Below, in pieces: positions 6,324 through 10,967 of a stretch of 10,967 bases of DNA. Below the pieces are notes generated by a model that did not search any database, was not told the DNA's origin, and was given only the letters and a program-made list of their open reading frames with translations. The stretch's first letter is position 1; the number at the start of each line of letters is the position of its first letter. This DNA comes from Nitrososphaerota archaeon (GTDB lineage Archaea > Thermoproteota > Nitrososphaeria > Nitrososphaerales > Nitrosopumilaceae). The translations under genes were made by a program, and so were the position numbers. The DNA lies in NCBI GenBank assembly GCA_030611185.1, contig JAUWQG010000022.1:1-10967 (forward strand). The letters run 5' to 3'.

Positions 6324-7210
6324 GAACTTTCATAGATTGTCTCAGACCATTGTACTACATCTTCAAGTTTTTCAGCCTGTAAATCACAATCCAATTTGGT
6401 CTTCTTTTCCATTTTTCCACATAAAACCAAGTGCATTTTTTTGCCCTGTTTTTGTTTCATTGGATAAATTGAATCAGAAAAGAAGTTAAGGCGTTCTTTT
6501 GTGTTTGAAAAAACAGCAACTATCAATATTCCTGTTTTTGGTTTCAAAATTTTACCAACTAGTTTTTGGAAATCAAGATCAAATAGCAAATCAATTGCAG
6601 AGGACATATCCCCCAAATGAAATACACTCCATTCTTTGGAGTAAAACGACGCAGATGCAGCCTCTGATAGCAGGGTGCTTTGAGGATCAGCAGAGAGTAG
6701 GATGATTTTCTTTTTTGGATTGGATTCTATCGGAATCTGATGTAAAATTTGCATAGATTTTGATATGATATTTTGCAGGAATTTTGCTTCAGAAATTCCA
6801 ATTTTTCCTTCATCATATAGAGACTGAATATGATTGATAGCAGGAATTATCACATCTTTTACCAGCTTGTAAACAGAGGCTTCAGAATGAATGCAGTTTT
6901 TAATTAATGAAAAAACTTGGTTTTCGGATCCTTTAATCAAATAGTCCAAATATTGTGGTTCGACTTTAAAGTAATCATCAGGGAAGTTAAAGGTCTCTTG
7001 TCCTGATTCTAAAAACCATAAAGTTGTATTTCCAATAATTTTTTGTCTTAGAAATCCTTCTGCTGCTAAAACTTTAAGATATTTTGTCATTGTAATTCGG
7101 CTTATGGTAAGCTTTTCAGAAATTTCAATTCCAGACATTCCCATTTTTGAATCTTGGAGTATTTCGGCAAGTTTTTGTTTTATCTCATTAATTTGATATC
7201 CTCTACCCAT
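6317..7210 (-). CDS. Winged-helix transcription regulator with degenerate B12-binding-like sensor domain
   Basis: A 297-residue protein. Residues about 8-68 form a winged helix-turn-helix (KQKLAEILQDSKMGMSG, then ISRITMTKYLKVLAAEGFL and a wing to about 66), as in ArsR/MarR-type archaeal regulators. Residues about 80-160 are helical with VYKLVKDVIIPAINHIQ followed by LYDEGKIGISEAKFLQ, which resembles the cap domain that precedes cobalamin-binding domains. Residues about 166-290 look like a flavodoxin/B12-binding Rossmann fold (KKIILLSADPQ, then WSVFHLG, TGILIVAVFS and MHLVLCG). The motifs that hold cobalamin in CarH or MetH appear absent: DxHxxG reads DPQSTL (175-180), and the cap Trp-x9-Glu-His reads Tyr-x9-Ala-Lys. 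It may sense another ligand or none. It is divergent from the RHH-like gene at 7328, its likely target along with itself. Confidence 0.7.
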   Translation of the reverse strand: MGRGYQINEIKQKLAEILQDSKMGMSGIEISEKLTISRITMTKYLKVLAAEGFLRQKIIGNTTLWFLESGQETFNFPDDYFKVEPQYLDYLIKGSENQVFSLIKNCIHSEASVYKLVKDVIIPAINHIQSLYDEGKIGISEAKFLQNIISKSMQILHQIPIESNPKKKIILLSADPQSTLLSEAASASFYSKEWSVFHLGDMSSAIDLLFDLDFQKLVGKILKPKTGILIVAVFSNTKERLNFFSDSIYPMKQKQGKKMHLVLCGKMEKKTKLDCDLQAEKLEDVVQWSETIYESSK

Positions 7211-7231
7211 GGTGTTTTTGGATTATGCTAT

Positions 7232-7240
7232 TGTATAAAG
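7232..7240 (-). promoter_or_regulatory. TATA box of the regulator gene
   Basis: Minus-strand CTTTATACA is centred 26 nt before the ATG at 7210 and supports that start and a leaderless mRNA. Confidence 0.5.
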
Positions 7241-7282
7241 ACTAATTTCCATGGATTTGAACATAATTTTTTTCAAAATAAA

Positions 7283-7309
7283 ACATTAAATAGTTGAGTA
7301 CTTTAATGT
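7283..7309. promoter_or_regulatory. Inverted repeat overlapping the promoter of the RHH-like gene (putative operator)
   Basis: ACATTAAA (7283-7290) and TTTAATGT (7302-7309) are a perfect 8-base inverted repeat with 11 bases between the arms, so the arm centres are 19 bases apart, close to two helical turns. Each arm overlaps a TATA-like core (TTAAATAG at 7286-7293, and CTTTAATG centred about 25 nt before the TTG at 7328). A dimer bound here would block transcription factor access. The binder is inferred to be one of the two flanking regulators. Confidence 0.5.
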
Positions 7310-7327
7310 ACGGTAAGGAAAAGTAAA

Positions 7328-7714
7328 TTGCCAAAAGCTGGATTCAAATCAATAACCGTTTCAGAAACTGTTTACGATAAATTCCAAGAAATTTATCAAA
7401 AGAACAAAGTAGATTTGACAATGAAAGGTGTCAATAGTTTTTCAGGTTATGTTACTTACATGTTAGAAGAGATGATGCAAAAGGATAAGACTTTTGCAAG
7501 ATATGCTCCAAAAATTGAAAAAATTTCTGTTGATGATGACAGAGTTATACTAAAAGATAATATTAAAAATAGAATTGCCGAAGTTGCTGTTCAGAAAGGA
7601 GAGTTGTTTTGTCAACTTTGTGACGAAAAAGATTGTGTGCATGTGGGTTTTGTGTTTTCACTTCCTGATGTATATGAAGTTCTTAATGCTAGAGGAGTAA
7701 AACATCCAAAATAG
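7328..7714 (+). CDS. RHH-like small DNA-binding protein with Cys/His cluster
   Basis: A 128-residue protein of a type I associate with Thaumarchaeota. The N-terminal 50 residues (FKSITVSETVYDKFQEIYQ, then SFSGYVTYMLEEMM) follow the strand-helix-helix plan of ribbon-helix-helix DNA-binding domains. The C-terminus has C95-x2-C98-x4-C103-x-H105 (FCQLCDEKDCVHVGF), a possible zinc site, followed by a short helix. No ATG is available; the frame starts at TTG 7328, which places the first strand correctly and lies about 25 nt after a TATA-like CTTTAATG. It is divergent from the winged-helix regulator and its promoter carries a perfect inverted repeat, consistent with auto- or cross-regulation. The DNA target is unknown. 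Confidence 0.75.
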   Translation: MPKAGFKSITVSETVYDKFQEIYQKNKVDLTMKGVNSFSGYVTYMLEEMMQKDKTFARYAPKIEKISVDDDRVILKDNIKNRIAEVAVQKGELFCQLCDEKDCVHVGFVFSLPDVYEVLNARGVKHPK

Positions 7715-7764
7715 AGCAGTGGAGGAGGCGGGATTTGAACCCGCGAACTCCTGAAAGACAGGAT

Positions 7765-7779
7765 CACCCATATTTTGAT
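7765..7779 (-). other. Canonical 37/38 tRNA-Leu intron (15 nt)
   Basis: ATCAAAATATGGGTG lies between G37 and A38. Exon bases CTTA (32-35) can pair with intron TGGG (one C-G, two T-G, one A-T), leaving three-base bulges AGA and TGA at the two cut sites: a relaxed bulge-helix motif with no inner stem. Confidence 0.7.
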
Positions 7780-7793
7780 CTTAAGTCCTGCAT

Positions 7794-7815
7794 GTCCAAA
7801 AGCATAGAATGCCTT
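7794..7815 (-). other. Non-canonical D-arm tRNA-Leu intron (22 nt) with full bulge-helix-bulge
   Basis: The junction forms a near-ideal archaeal splicing motif: central helix CCAA/TTGG (four pairs), three-base bulge AGA on the 5' side, inner stem AGGCAT/ATGCTT (six pairs, one G-T) with loop TCT, and three-base bulge ACA on the 3' side. Cutting each bulge after its second base removes 22 nt and rejoins AAAG to ATG, recreating the D-stem. Confidence 0.75.
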
Positions 7816-7900
7816 CTTTGGCCAGGCTTGATTACTCCTCCAAGATGGTAAAAATATCTGTGAAATTTAACAGTTTAGAGAGAATGCAGGAAGAATCAAG

Positions 7901-7910
7901 AATTATAAGT
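7901..7910 (+). promoter_or_regulatory. TATA box of tRNA-Thr
   Basis: AATTATAAGT is centred about 28 nt before G1 of tRNA-Thr. It lies in the 91-base gap between the divergent tRNA-Leu and tRNA-Thr genes. Confidence 0.5.
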
Positions 7911-7932
7911 ATTTTCTACAGCGATTAATCGT

Positions 7933-8006
7933 GCTTCGGTAGCTCAGTCTGGTAGAGCGTTACATTGGTAATGTAAAGGTCACGGGTTCAGATCCCGTTC
8001 GAAGCT
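7933..8006 (+). tRNA. tRNA-Thr(GGU)
   Basis: Seventy-four bases: acceptor GCTTCGG/TCGAAGC, D-stem GCTC/GAGC, anticodon stem TTACA/TGTAA around TTGGTAA (anticodon GGT), T-arm ACGGG/CCCGT around TTCAGAT, discriminator T. No intron and no CCA. The last base touches the stop codon of the convergent methylase gene at 8007. A T-rich stretch just inside that gene (AATTTTTAAT, about 8011-8020) probably ends the tRNA transcript. Confidence 0.97.
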
Positions 8007-8867
8007 TTAATAATTTTTAATCAAAAGTTCGTGATGACCAGTTCTTTTTTTAGAGTTTGAATTAATGGATCTATTTGCCTCTATTTTTTCAATCCTCCAT
8101 TTCTTTTCTGTAAACATATCAGCCACTTCTTGAGAATTGGAATTAGAAAGTATTACTTTGCATCCCTTAGAATCTAATTTCAAACATAATTTTACCAGTC
8201 TTTTTAGGTCATCAAATGTGAATGATTTGTTGGTATAACTTGTAAAATTAGCAGTATCGCTTACTGGCTGATATGGGGGATCAAAATAGACCAAATCGTT
8301 TTTCTTTGCATCATCTAAAACTGCCTCAAAATCACGGCACTTGATTGAAACTTTACGTGATTGTAAGACATGACTAACTGAACGAAGGTTCTCCTCATTT
8401 ACAATATTTGGATTAGTGTATCTTCCAAGTGGAACGTTGAATTTGCCTTTACTATTTACTCGATAAAGTCCATTAAAGCAAGTCCTATTCAAGAAGATTA
8501 ATCTCGAGGTTTTCTCAACTGCATTTCTAGGATTGTTTTCTCTAATAGAATAGTAATATGACTTTGAGTCTTTTTGATAATTTTTTGTATGGTTTTTTAG
8601 AGAGTCAATTAACGTCTCGGTTTTATCTCGGATTGTAGTATAGGCCAAAACAAGATCGGAATTAAGGTCAGAAATTCCACATTTTTGTCCATCTCTTTCT
8701 TTTAGGATATGAAACAATAATGCACCTCCTCCTAAAAATGGCTCAAAGTAGGTACCCATGGTTTTAGGTAAGATTTCATTTAAAATTGGAATTAATTGTC
8801 GTTTTCCTCCTGCCCATTTTACAAATGGTTTTGGAGTAACTAAAATTTGATTGAATTGCTGCCTCAC
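8007..8867 (-). CDS. dam: DNA adenine-N6 methyltransferase of the D12/Dam class (orphan)
   Basis: Transfers a methyl group from S-adenosylmethionine to adenine in a short DNA site. Motifs in the 286-residue protein: KWAGGKRQ (17-24) and FEPFLGGGAL (41-50) for SAM binding, NRTCFNGLYRVN (127-138), and catalytic DPPY (196-199) in DLVYFDPPYQP. Length and motif order match the alpha-class MTase_D12 family, which includes Dam and the DpnII methylase; GATC specificity is likely but not proved. GTG at 8867 is taken because the nearby ATG at 8869 runs straight into TGA. No restriction endonuclease gene is near, so it is an orphan. Its stop abuts tRNA-Thr exactly and amoA lies 131 bases upstream, suggesting insertion beside a tRNA gene. 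Confidence 0.92.
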   Translation of the reverse strand: MRQQFNQILVTPKPFVKWAGGKRQLIPILNEILPKTMGTYFEPFLGGGALLFHILKERDGQKCGISDLNSDLVLAYTTIRDKTETLIDSLKNHTKNYQKDSKSYYYSIRENNPRNAVEKTSRLIFLNRTCFNGLYRVNSKGKFNVPLGRYTNPNIVNEENLRSVSHVLQSRKVSIKCRDFEAVLDDAKKNDLVYFDPPYQPVSDTANFTSYTNKSFTFDDLKRLVKLCLKLDSKGCKVILSNSNSQEVADMFTEKKWRIEKIEANRSINSNSKKRTGHHELLIKNY

Positions 8868-8964
8868 ATGTAATTATCACGACATTACATATCGCCAAAA
8901 TAGGCAATAAAAGATCACAATATGTGCAATATTTTTTTATCAAATTTGAAAAGCTAGGAAGATT

Positions 8965-8998
8965 CTTGATTAAGATAATAAAATGAAAAGGTTGGGTT
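8965..8998 (-). terminator. T-rich terminator region after amoA
   Basis: Immediately past the amoA stop the minus strand reads CCTTTTCATTTTATTATC, a chain of short U-tracts typical of archaeal termination. It should separate amoA from the methylase gene. The rest of the 131-base gap shows only AT-rich sequence; no clear TATA box at the leaderless distance could be picked for the methylase. Confidence 0.45.
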
Positions 8999-9649
8999 TT
9001 AGTCCCACTTTGACCAAGCGGCCATCCATCTGTATGTCCAGGTGTTTAGTTTACAACCAAGTGCTGTAAACGTTACTCCCAATACCGCACCAGCACCAGC
9101 ACCTAAAGCAACAGGACTGTTATAGAACTTTCCTACCTGTGGTTCTATAGGAGTCATGTATGGTGGTAATGTTGGTCTTGGATATTTGAAGGCCGTTTCT
9201 AGTGGGTCTGCCACAGTTATCAGGTTTATCATGTTAAACATCGGTAACGACATTCCTACCAGTACTCCGCCAAACAGTATCAACGAGTGTTTGTTCTTCT
9301 TTGTAGCCCAATATGCCAAATCAAGCAACATTGCTGATGGTAACCATATTGGTGTGACAATGAAGTCATATGGATATCCTAGTGCAAACCATGCACCTTT
9401 TGCTACCCATGTGTATACTGTCATAATAAGGCCGTAGTACGTTGCTGTTCCTGGAACACCTGTAAATGTTAGGTAATAACAAGCACCTACTACAAGCATC
9501 AACGTTTGAGATATTGAAAATACCGTAAACGATGTCCAAGCCCAGTCAGTATAGAAAATGTAGTCTCCTGCATTAATTGTTAACAGTGTTGAGTTAACTG
9601 CAACTACTACTATGAATAAGTAGTGAGTACATCGTCTAAGCCAGACCAT
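8999..9649 (-). CDS. amoA: Ammonia monooxygenase subunit A
   Basis: Membrane subunit of archaeal ammonia monooxygenase, which oxidises ammonia to hydroxylamine. The 216-residue protein has the length and sequence of group I.1a archaeal AmoA, starting MVWLRRCTHYLFIVVVAVNS and ending TYRWMAAWSKWD. Around six hydrophobic helices are visible (about 10-27, 40-62, 70-90, 99-115, 121-140 and 178-198), joined by conserved loops such as GYPYDFIVTPIWLPSA (91-106) and KYPRPTLPPYMTPIEP (155-170). The ATG at 9649 has a strong TATA box (TTTTATATA) centred 27 nt upstream, so amoA is probably transcribed separately as a leaderless mRNA. It lies downstream of amoX and amoC on the same strand. It is full length. 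Confidence 0.98.
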   Translation of the reverse strand: MVWLRRCTHYLFIVVVAVNSTLLTINAGDYIFYTDWAWTSFTVFSISQTLMLVVGACYYLTFTGVPGTATYYGLIMTVYTWVAKGAWFALGYPYDFIVTPIWLPSAMLLDLAYWATKKNKHSLILFGGVLVGMSLPMFNMINLITVADPLETAFKYPRPTLPPYMTPIEPQVGKFYNSPVALGAGAGAVLGVTFTALGCKLNTWTYRWMAAWSKWD

Positions 9650-9671
9650 ACGAAGTTGAATAAAACGTCAC

Positions 9672-9680
9672 TATATAAAA
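9672..9680 (-). promoter_or_regulatory. TATA box of amoA
   Basis: Minus-strand TTTTATATA is the best TATA box in the window and is centred 27 nt before the amoA ATG. It shows that amoA need not depend on the amoX or amoC promoters. Confidence 0.65.
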
Positions 9681-9693
9681 TTTTAGAGTATTA

Positions 9694-9711
9694 TGAAGAT
9701 CGTTATCTTCA
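9694..9711 (-). promoter_or_regulatory. Perfect stem-loop between amoX and amoA
   Basis: Minus strand TGAAGAT-AACG-ATCTTCA: a perfect seven-base stem with a four-base loop, between the amoX terminator and the amoA TATA box. It may be a protein-binding operator for amoA or an RNA processing or stability element at the end of amoX transcripts. Confidence 0.4.
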
Positions 9712-9713
9712 AC

Positions 9714-9750
9714 TTAAAATGAAAAAGAAGATTTCTGAAGGATTGCCTTC
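9714..9750 (-). terminator. Stem-loop plus U-tract terminator of amoX
   Basis: Beginning at the last base of the amoX stop codon, GAAGG-CAAT-CCTTC forms a five-base stem, followed by CTTCTTTTTCATTTT on the minus strand. This resembles an intrinsic terminator ending amoX transcription before amoA. Confidence 0.45.
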
Positions 9751-10112
9751 TAGAATCCGACAGTCAATGAGATAATTAACGTCATTACTCCTGTGAAAGC
9801 AATTACACCCGCCATTAATCCATTACTGTTCTTATTGGATCCTTCTTGCATAACTTTAACGCAGAAGATGTATCCAATTGTTTCAATAATTGTCAAAACT
9901 ATGAATGCAAAGTGACCGCTATTTGTTGGATATGCCCAAGGATAATAGAAGTATCCTGCTGCAGTGCCTCCAAATGTTGCTCCCCATGCTGCCAAATATG
10001 ATATAGTAATCATACCAGTCATGTTTTCGACGCGTTTACCTATCATTCGTTCTACGTCAGCGCTTGATGATCCGCCGCTATCGCCAGAACCGAATCCTTT
10101 AGGAAGAGTCAT
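9750..10112 (-). CDS. amoX: AmoX, archaea-specific subunit of ammonia monooxygenase
   Basis: A 120-residue membrane protein always found beside amoA and amoC in ammonia-oxidising archaea and regarded from complex purification as an extra AMO subunit. It has a soluble Gly/Ser-rich N-terminus (FGSGDSGGSSSADVE, 7-21) and three hydrophobic helices (about 33-56, 66-87 and 98-119). No metal-binding motif is evident. Position and sequence together identify it. A TATA-like CTTAAAAGG (10137-10145) is centred 29 nt before the ATG, so it has its own promoter; a stem-loop with U-tract follows the stop. The gap to amoC contains a terminator, so amoC and amoX are probably separate units. Confidence 0.93.
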   Translation of the reverse strand: MTLPKGFGSGDSGGSSSADVERMIGKRVENMTGMITISYLAAWGATFGGTAAGYFYYPWAYPTNSGHFAFIVLTIIETIGYIFCVKVMQEGSNKNSNGLMAGVIAFTGVMTLIISLTVGF

Positions 10113-10136
10113 TCTGGATTTCTAATATTCAGAATC

Positions 10137-10145
10137 CTTTTAAGT
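10137..10145 (-). promoter_or_regulatory. TATA-like box of amoX
   Basis: Minus-strand CTTAAAAGG is centred 29 nt before the amoX ATG. Confidence 0.45.
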
Positions 10146-10182
10146 CTTTCTTAAACGAAAAGCCAAGTACGATCTACGTCTT

Positions 10183-10217
10183 TAAAAATAAAATAGAAAA
10201 AAGTGTGCTTTTTGCAC
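10183..10217 (-). terminator. Intrinsic-like terminator of amoC
   Basis: Nine bases past the amoC stop the minus strand has GTGC-AAAAA-GCAC (four-base stem, five-base loop), then ACTTTTTTCTATTTTATTTTT. A stem followed by a long U-rich tract is the clearest terminator in the window and separates amoC from amoX. Confidence 0.6.
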
Positions 10218-10225
10218 TTTAATGT

Positions 10226-10789
10226 CTATGGTATTGATCTGCTGTACAATTTACCTTCTAAGGCCATCTTGTACATCTCTGCTACGTACGGATTCTCACC
10301 TGGAGTTTCTGCTCCTAGTTCAACGAGTCTTGCATATACTCTAACGACATATGCTAAGGCTCCAATGAATGCTACTACAACACCCATGTTGAACATCCAG
10401 TGATTTGGTACGGAGAAGATTTCCTCAACAAACCAGAAATGCCACATCTCATTGACTCCAATTGTAAACATGGTTGCAAGATAACCTAGAATTGTCATCT
10501 TTAATCCAGTGTTTATTGAATTATTTGGACCTCTGAGAACGGGAATTTTTCTATCATACATTGCGCATGCTGCCCATCCAAGGGGTAATGCAATGAAGTG
10601 TGAGTATAGCCACCAATGTGCTGGTGTAAACGCACTATCTCTGATAGATGTTTGATGCAGAGAGCCGTCAACAAAGTTATCGACTTCTACTGAGGCTGCA
10701 ATTGATCCCAAAGCGATAACCATGAGCCAAATTTTCTTTAGTCTCTGGATTTCAACTTCTTTTGGAATTAATGCGGGCATCTGTGCCAT
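10226..10789 (-). CDS. amoC: Ammonia monooxygenase subunit C
   Basis: Membrane subunit that carries a copper site of archaeal AMO. The protein contains D-x3-H-x12-H (Asp41, His45 and His58 in DGSLH to FTPAHW), matching in spacing the Asp/His/His copper ligands of PmoC in particulate methane monooxygenase. Five or so hydrophobic helices are visible, and the C-terminus (LVELGAETPGENPYVAEMY) is soluble and typical of archaeal AmoC. I take the second ATG, giving 187 residues beginning MAQMPALIPKEVE, rather than the longer frame from 10801: the TATA box at 10812-10820 is about 27 nt from the second ATG but only 15 from the first, too close to be within the mRNA. 187 residues is also the usual length as I recall it. 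Confidence 0.95.
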   Translation of the reverse strand: MAQMPALIPKEVEIQRLKKIWLMVIALGSIAASVEVDNFVDGSLHQTSIRDSAFTPAHWWLYSHFIALPLGWAACAMYDRKIPVLRGPNNSINTGLKMTILGYLATMFTIGVNEMWHFWFVEEIFSVPNHWMFNMGVVVAFIGALAYVVRVYARLVELGAETPGENPYVAEMYKMALEGKLYSRSIP

Positions 10790-10967
10790 ACTAGTAAACA
10801 TGGTGAATTAGCATATAAATGAACATATTCAAATTTCTGGATTTTGTTATAATTTTATCATTATTTTTAGGATTATTTTTTAAAATTCAACGTTATAAAA
10901 TAATATTATTCAAATAATTATAATAATTTTTTGACGATTTCAATGTATAACACTAAAGCTAATCATA
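10790..10967. promoter_or_regulatory. AT-rich region upstream of amoC with TATA box
   Basis: Minus-strand TTTATATG (10812-10820) is the amoC TATA box, centred about 27 nt before the ATG at 10789. Beyond it lie about 145 bases of extreme AT content with several runs such as TAATATTATT and TAATAATTTTTTG, and no frame I can support on either strand. It may hold activator sites for amoC, or the end or promoter of the next gene (amoB is the expected neighbour). Confidence 0.55.

Larger units (their letters stand above)
7720..7841 (-). tRNA. tRNA-Leu(UAA) with two introns
   Basis: A 122-base gene that folds to an 85-base class II tRNA once two introns are removed. Acceptor GGAGGAG/CTCCTCC, T-arm GCGGG/CCCGC around TTCAAAT, discriminator A, and anticodon stem CAGGA/TCCTG. 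The exons give anticodon loop CTTAAGA, i.e. anticodon TAA, and a 14-base variable region that can form a short arm. Intron 1 (7794-7815) interrupts the D-arm between positions 23 and 24; removing it restores the D-stem ATC/GAT. Intron 2 (7765-7779) is at the usual 37/38 site. A TATA-like TTAAATTTC (about 7862-7870) lies 26 nt upstream. Without the two-intron model no normal D-arm or anticodon arm can be drawn at a normal spacing. Confidence 0.85.

Noticed and set aside
6289..6705. Two plus-strand frames opposite the regulator
   Set aside because: Both are antisense to the 297-residue regulator (6317-7210), and the first begins within tRNA-Ile; there are no coding signals of their own.
8890..8908. 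Inverted repeat GCC-N6-GGC upstream of the methylase
   Set aside because: Only three matched bases per arm (five with one mismatch); expected by chance.
7933..8998. Integrated element with attachment-site duplication around tRNA-Thr and the methylase
   Set aside because: I looked for a second copy of the tRNA-Thr 3' end between the methylase and amoA and found none; there is no integrase. Insertion is only suggested by position.
9156..9437. 93-codon plus-strand frame
   Set aside because: Antisense to amoA, whose coding frame is unambiguous; no promoter or family similarity supports it.
10203..10403. 66-codon plus-strand frame
   Set aside because: Antisense to amoC and begins in the amoC terminator.
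10825..10967. Possible coding sequence or origin in the AT-rich end region
   Set aside because: No frame of useful length on either strand, no repeated boxes; only AT richness, which is common in intergenic DNA here.
1..10967. CRISPR array, insertion sequence, toxin-antitoxin or restriction cassette
   Set aside because: No regularly spaced repeats, transposase or nuclease partner is visible; the only DNA repeats are the two 34-bp copies inside one gene.

Overview
The window comes from an ammonia-oxidising archaeon of the Nitrososphaerota (Thaumarchaeota), most likely marine/group I.1a (Nitrosopumilus- or Nitrosarchaeum-like). The evidence is an archaeal amoA-amoX-amoC cluster with highly characteristic protein sequences, AT-rich DNA, archaeal TATA-type promoters without Shine-Dalgarno leaders, an intron-bearing archaeal tRNA, and a set of small zinc-ribbon and one-helix membrane proteins typical of this phylum.

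Layout. Positions 1-1436 (+): tryptophanyl-tRNA synthetase and a translationally coupled small unknown gene. Positions 1505-3502 (-): a 27-residue one-helix peptide, a CxxC-x17-CxxC zinc-ribbon protein with a charged disordered region, an unknown 109-residue protein, archaeal CoaD and a 34-residue one-helix peptide. Positions 3588-3866 (+): a small zinc-ribbon protein. Positions 3914-5568 (-): a secreted Ig/FxLYD-like protein with a downstream membrane-anchored 69-residue partner, a 33-residue one-helix peptide and tRNA-Ala(UGC). Positions 5649-6311 (+): a Prx-like thioredoxin-fold protein and tRNA-Ile(GAU). Positions 6317-7714: a divergent pair, a winged-helix regulator with a degenerate B12-binding-like sensor (-) and an RHH-like/Cys-His protein (+), separated by a promoter region with a perfect inverted repeat. 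Positions 7720-8006: tRNA-Leu(UAA) with two introns (-) and tRNA-Thr(GGU) (+), divergently transcribed. Positions 8007-8867 (-): an orphan Dam-type adenine methylase. Positions 8999-10789 (-): amoA, amoX, amoC, each with its own TATA box and with terminator-like structures between them. The last ~165 bases are very AT-rich sequence upstream of amoC; amoB is not in the window.

The amo genes encode three membrane subunits of archaeal ammonia monooxygenase, the first enzyme of the energy metabolism; the remaining genes are housekeeping (tRNA charging, CoA synthesis, redox) or regulatory. A TATA-like box lies about 25-27 nt ahead of most start codons, implying mainly leaderless mRNAs; this corrects the amoC start and supports three short membrane peptides of under 35 codons. 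The most unusual objects are the two-intron tRNA-Leu, the regulator whose B12-binding motifs have been lost, and the orphan methylase wedged exactly between a tRNA and the amo genes. No CRISPR array, insertion sequence or defence island is visible.
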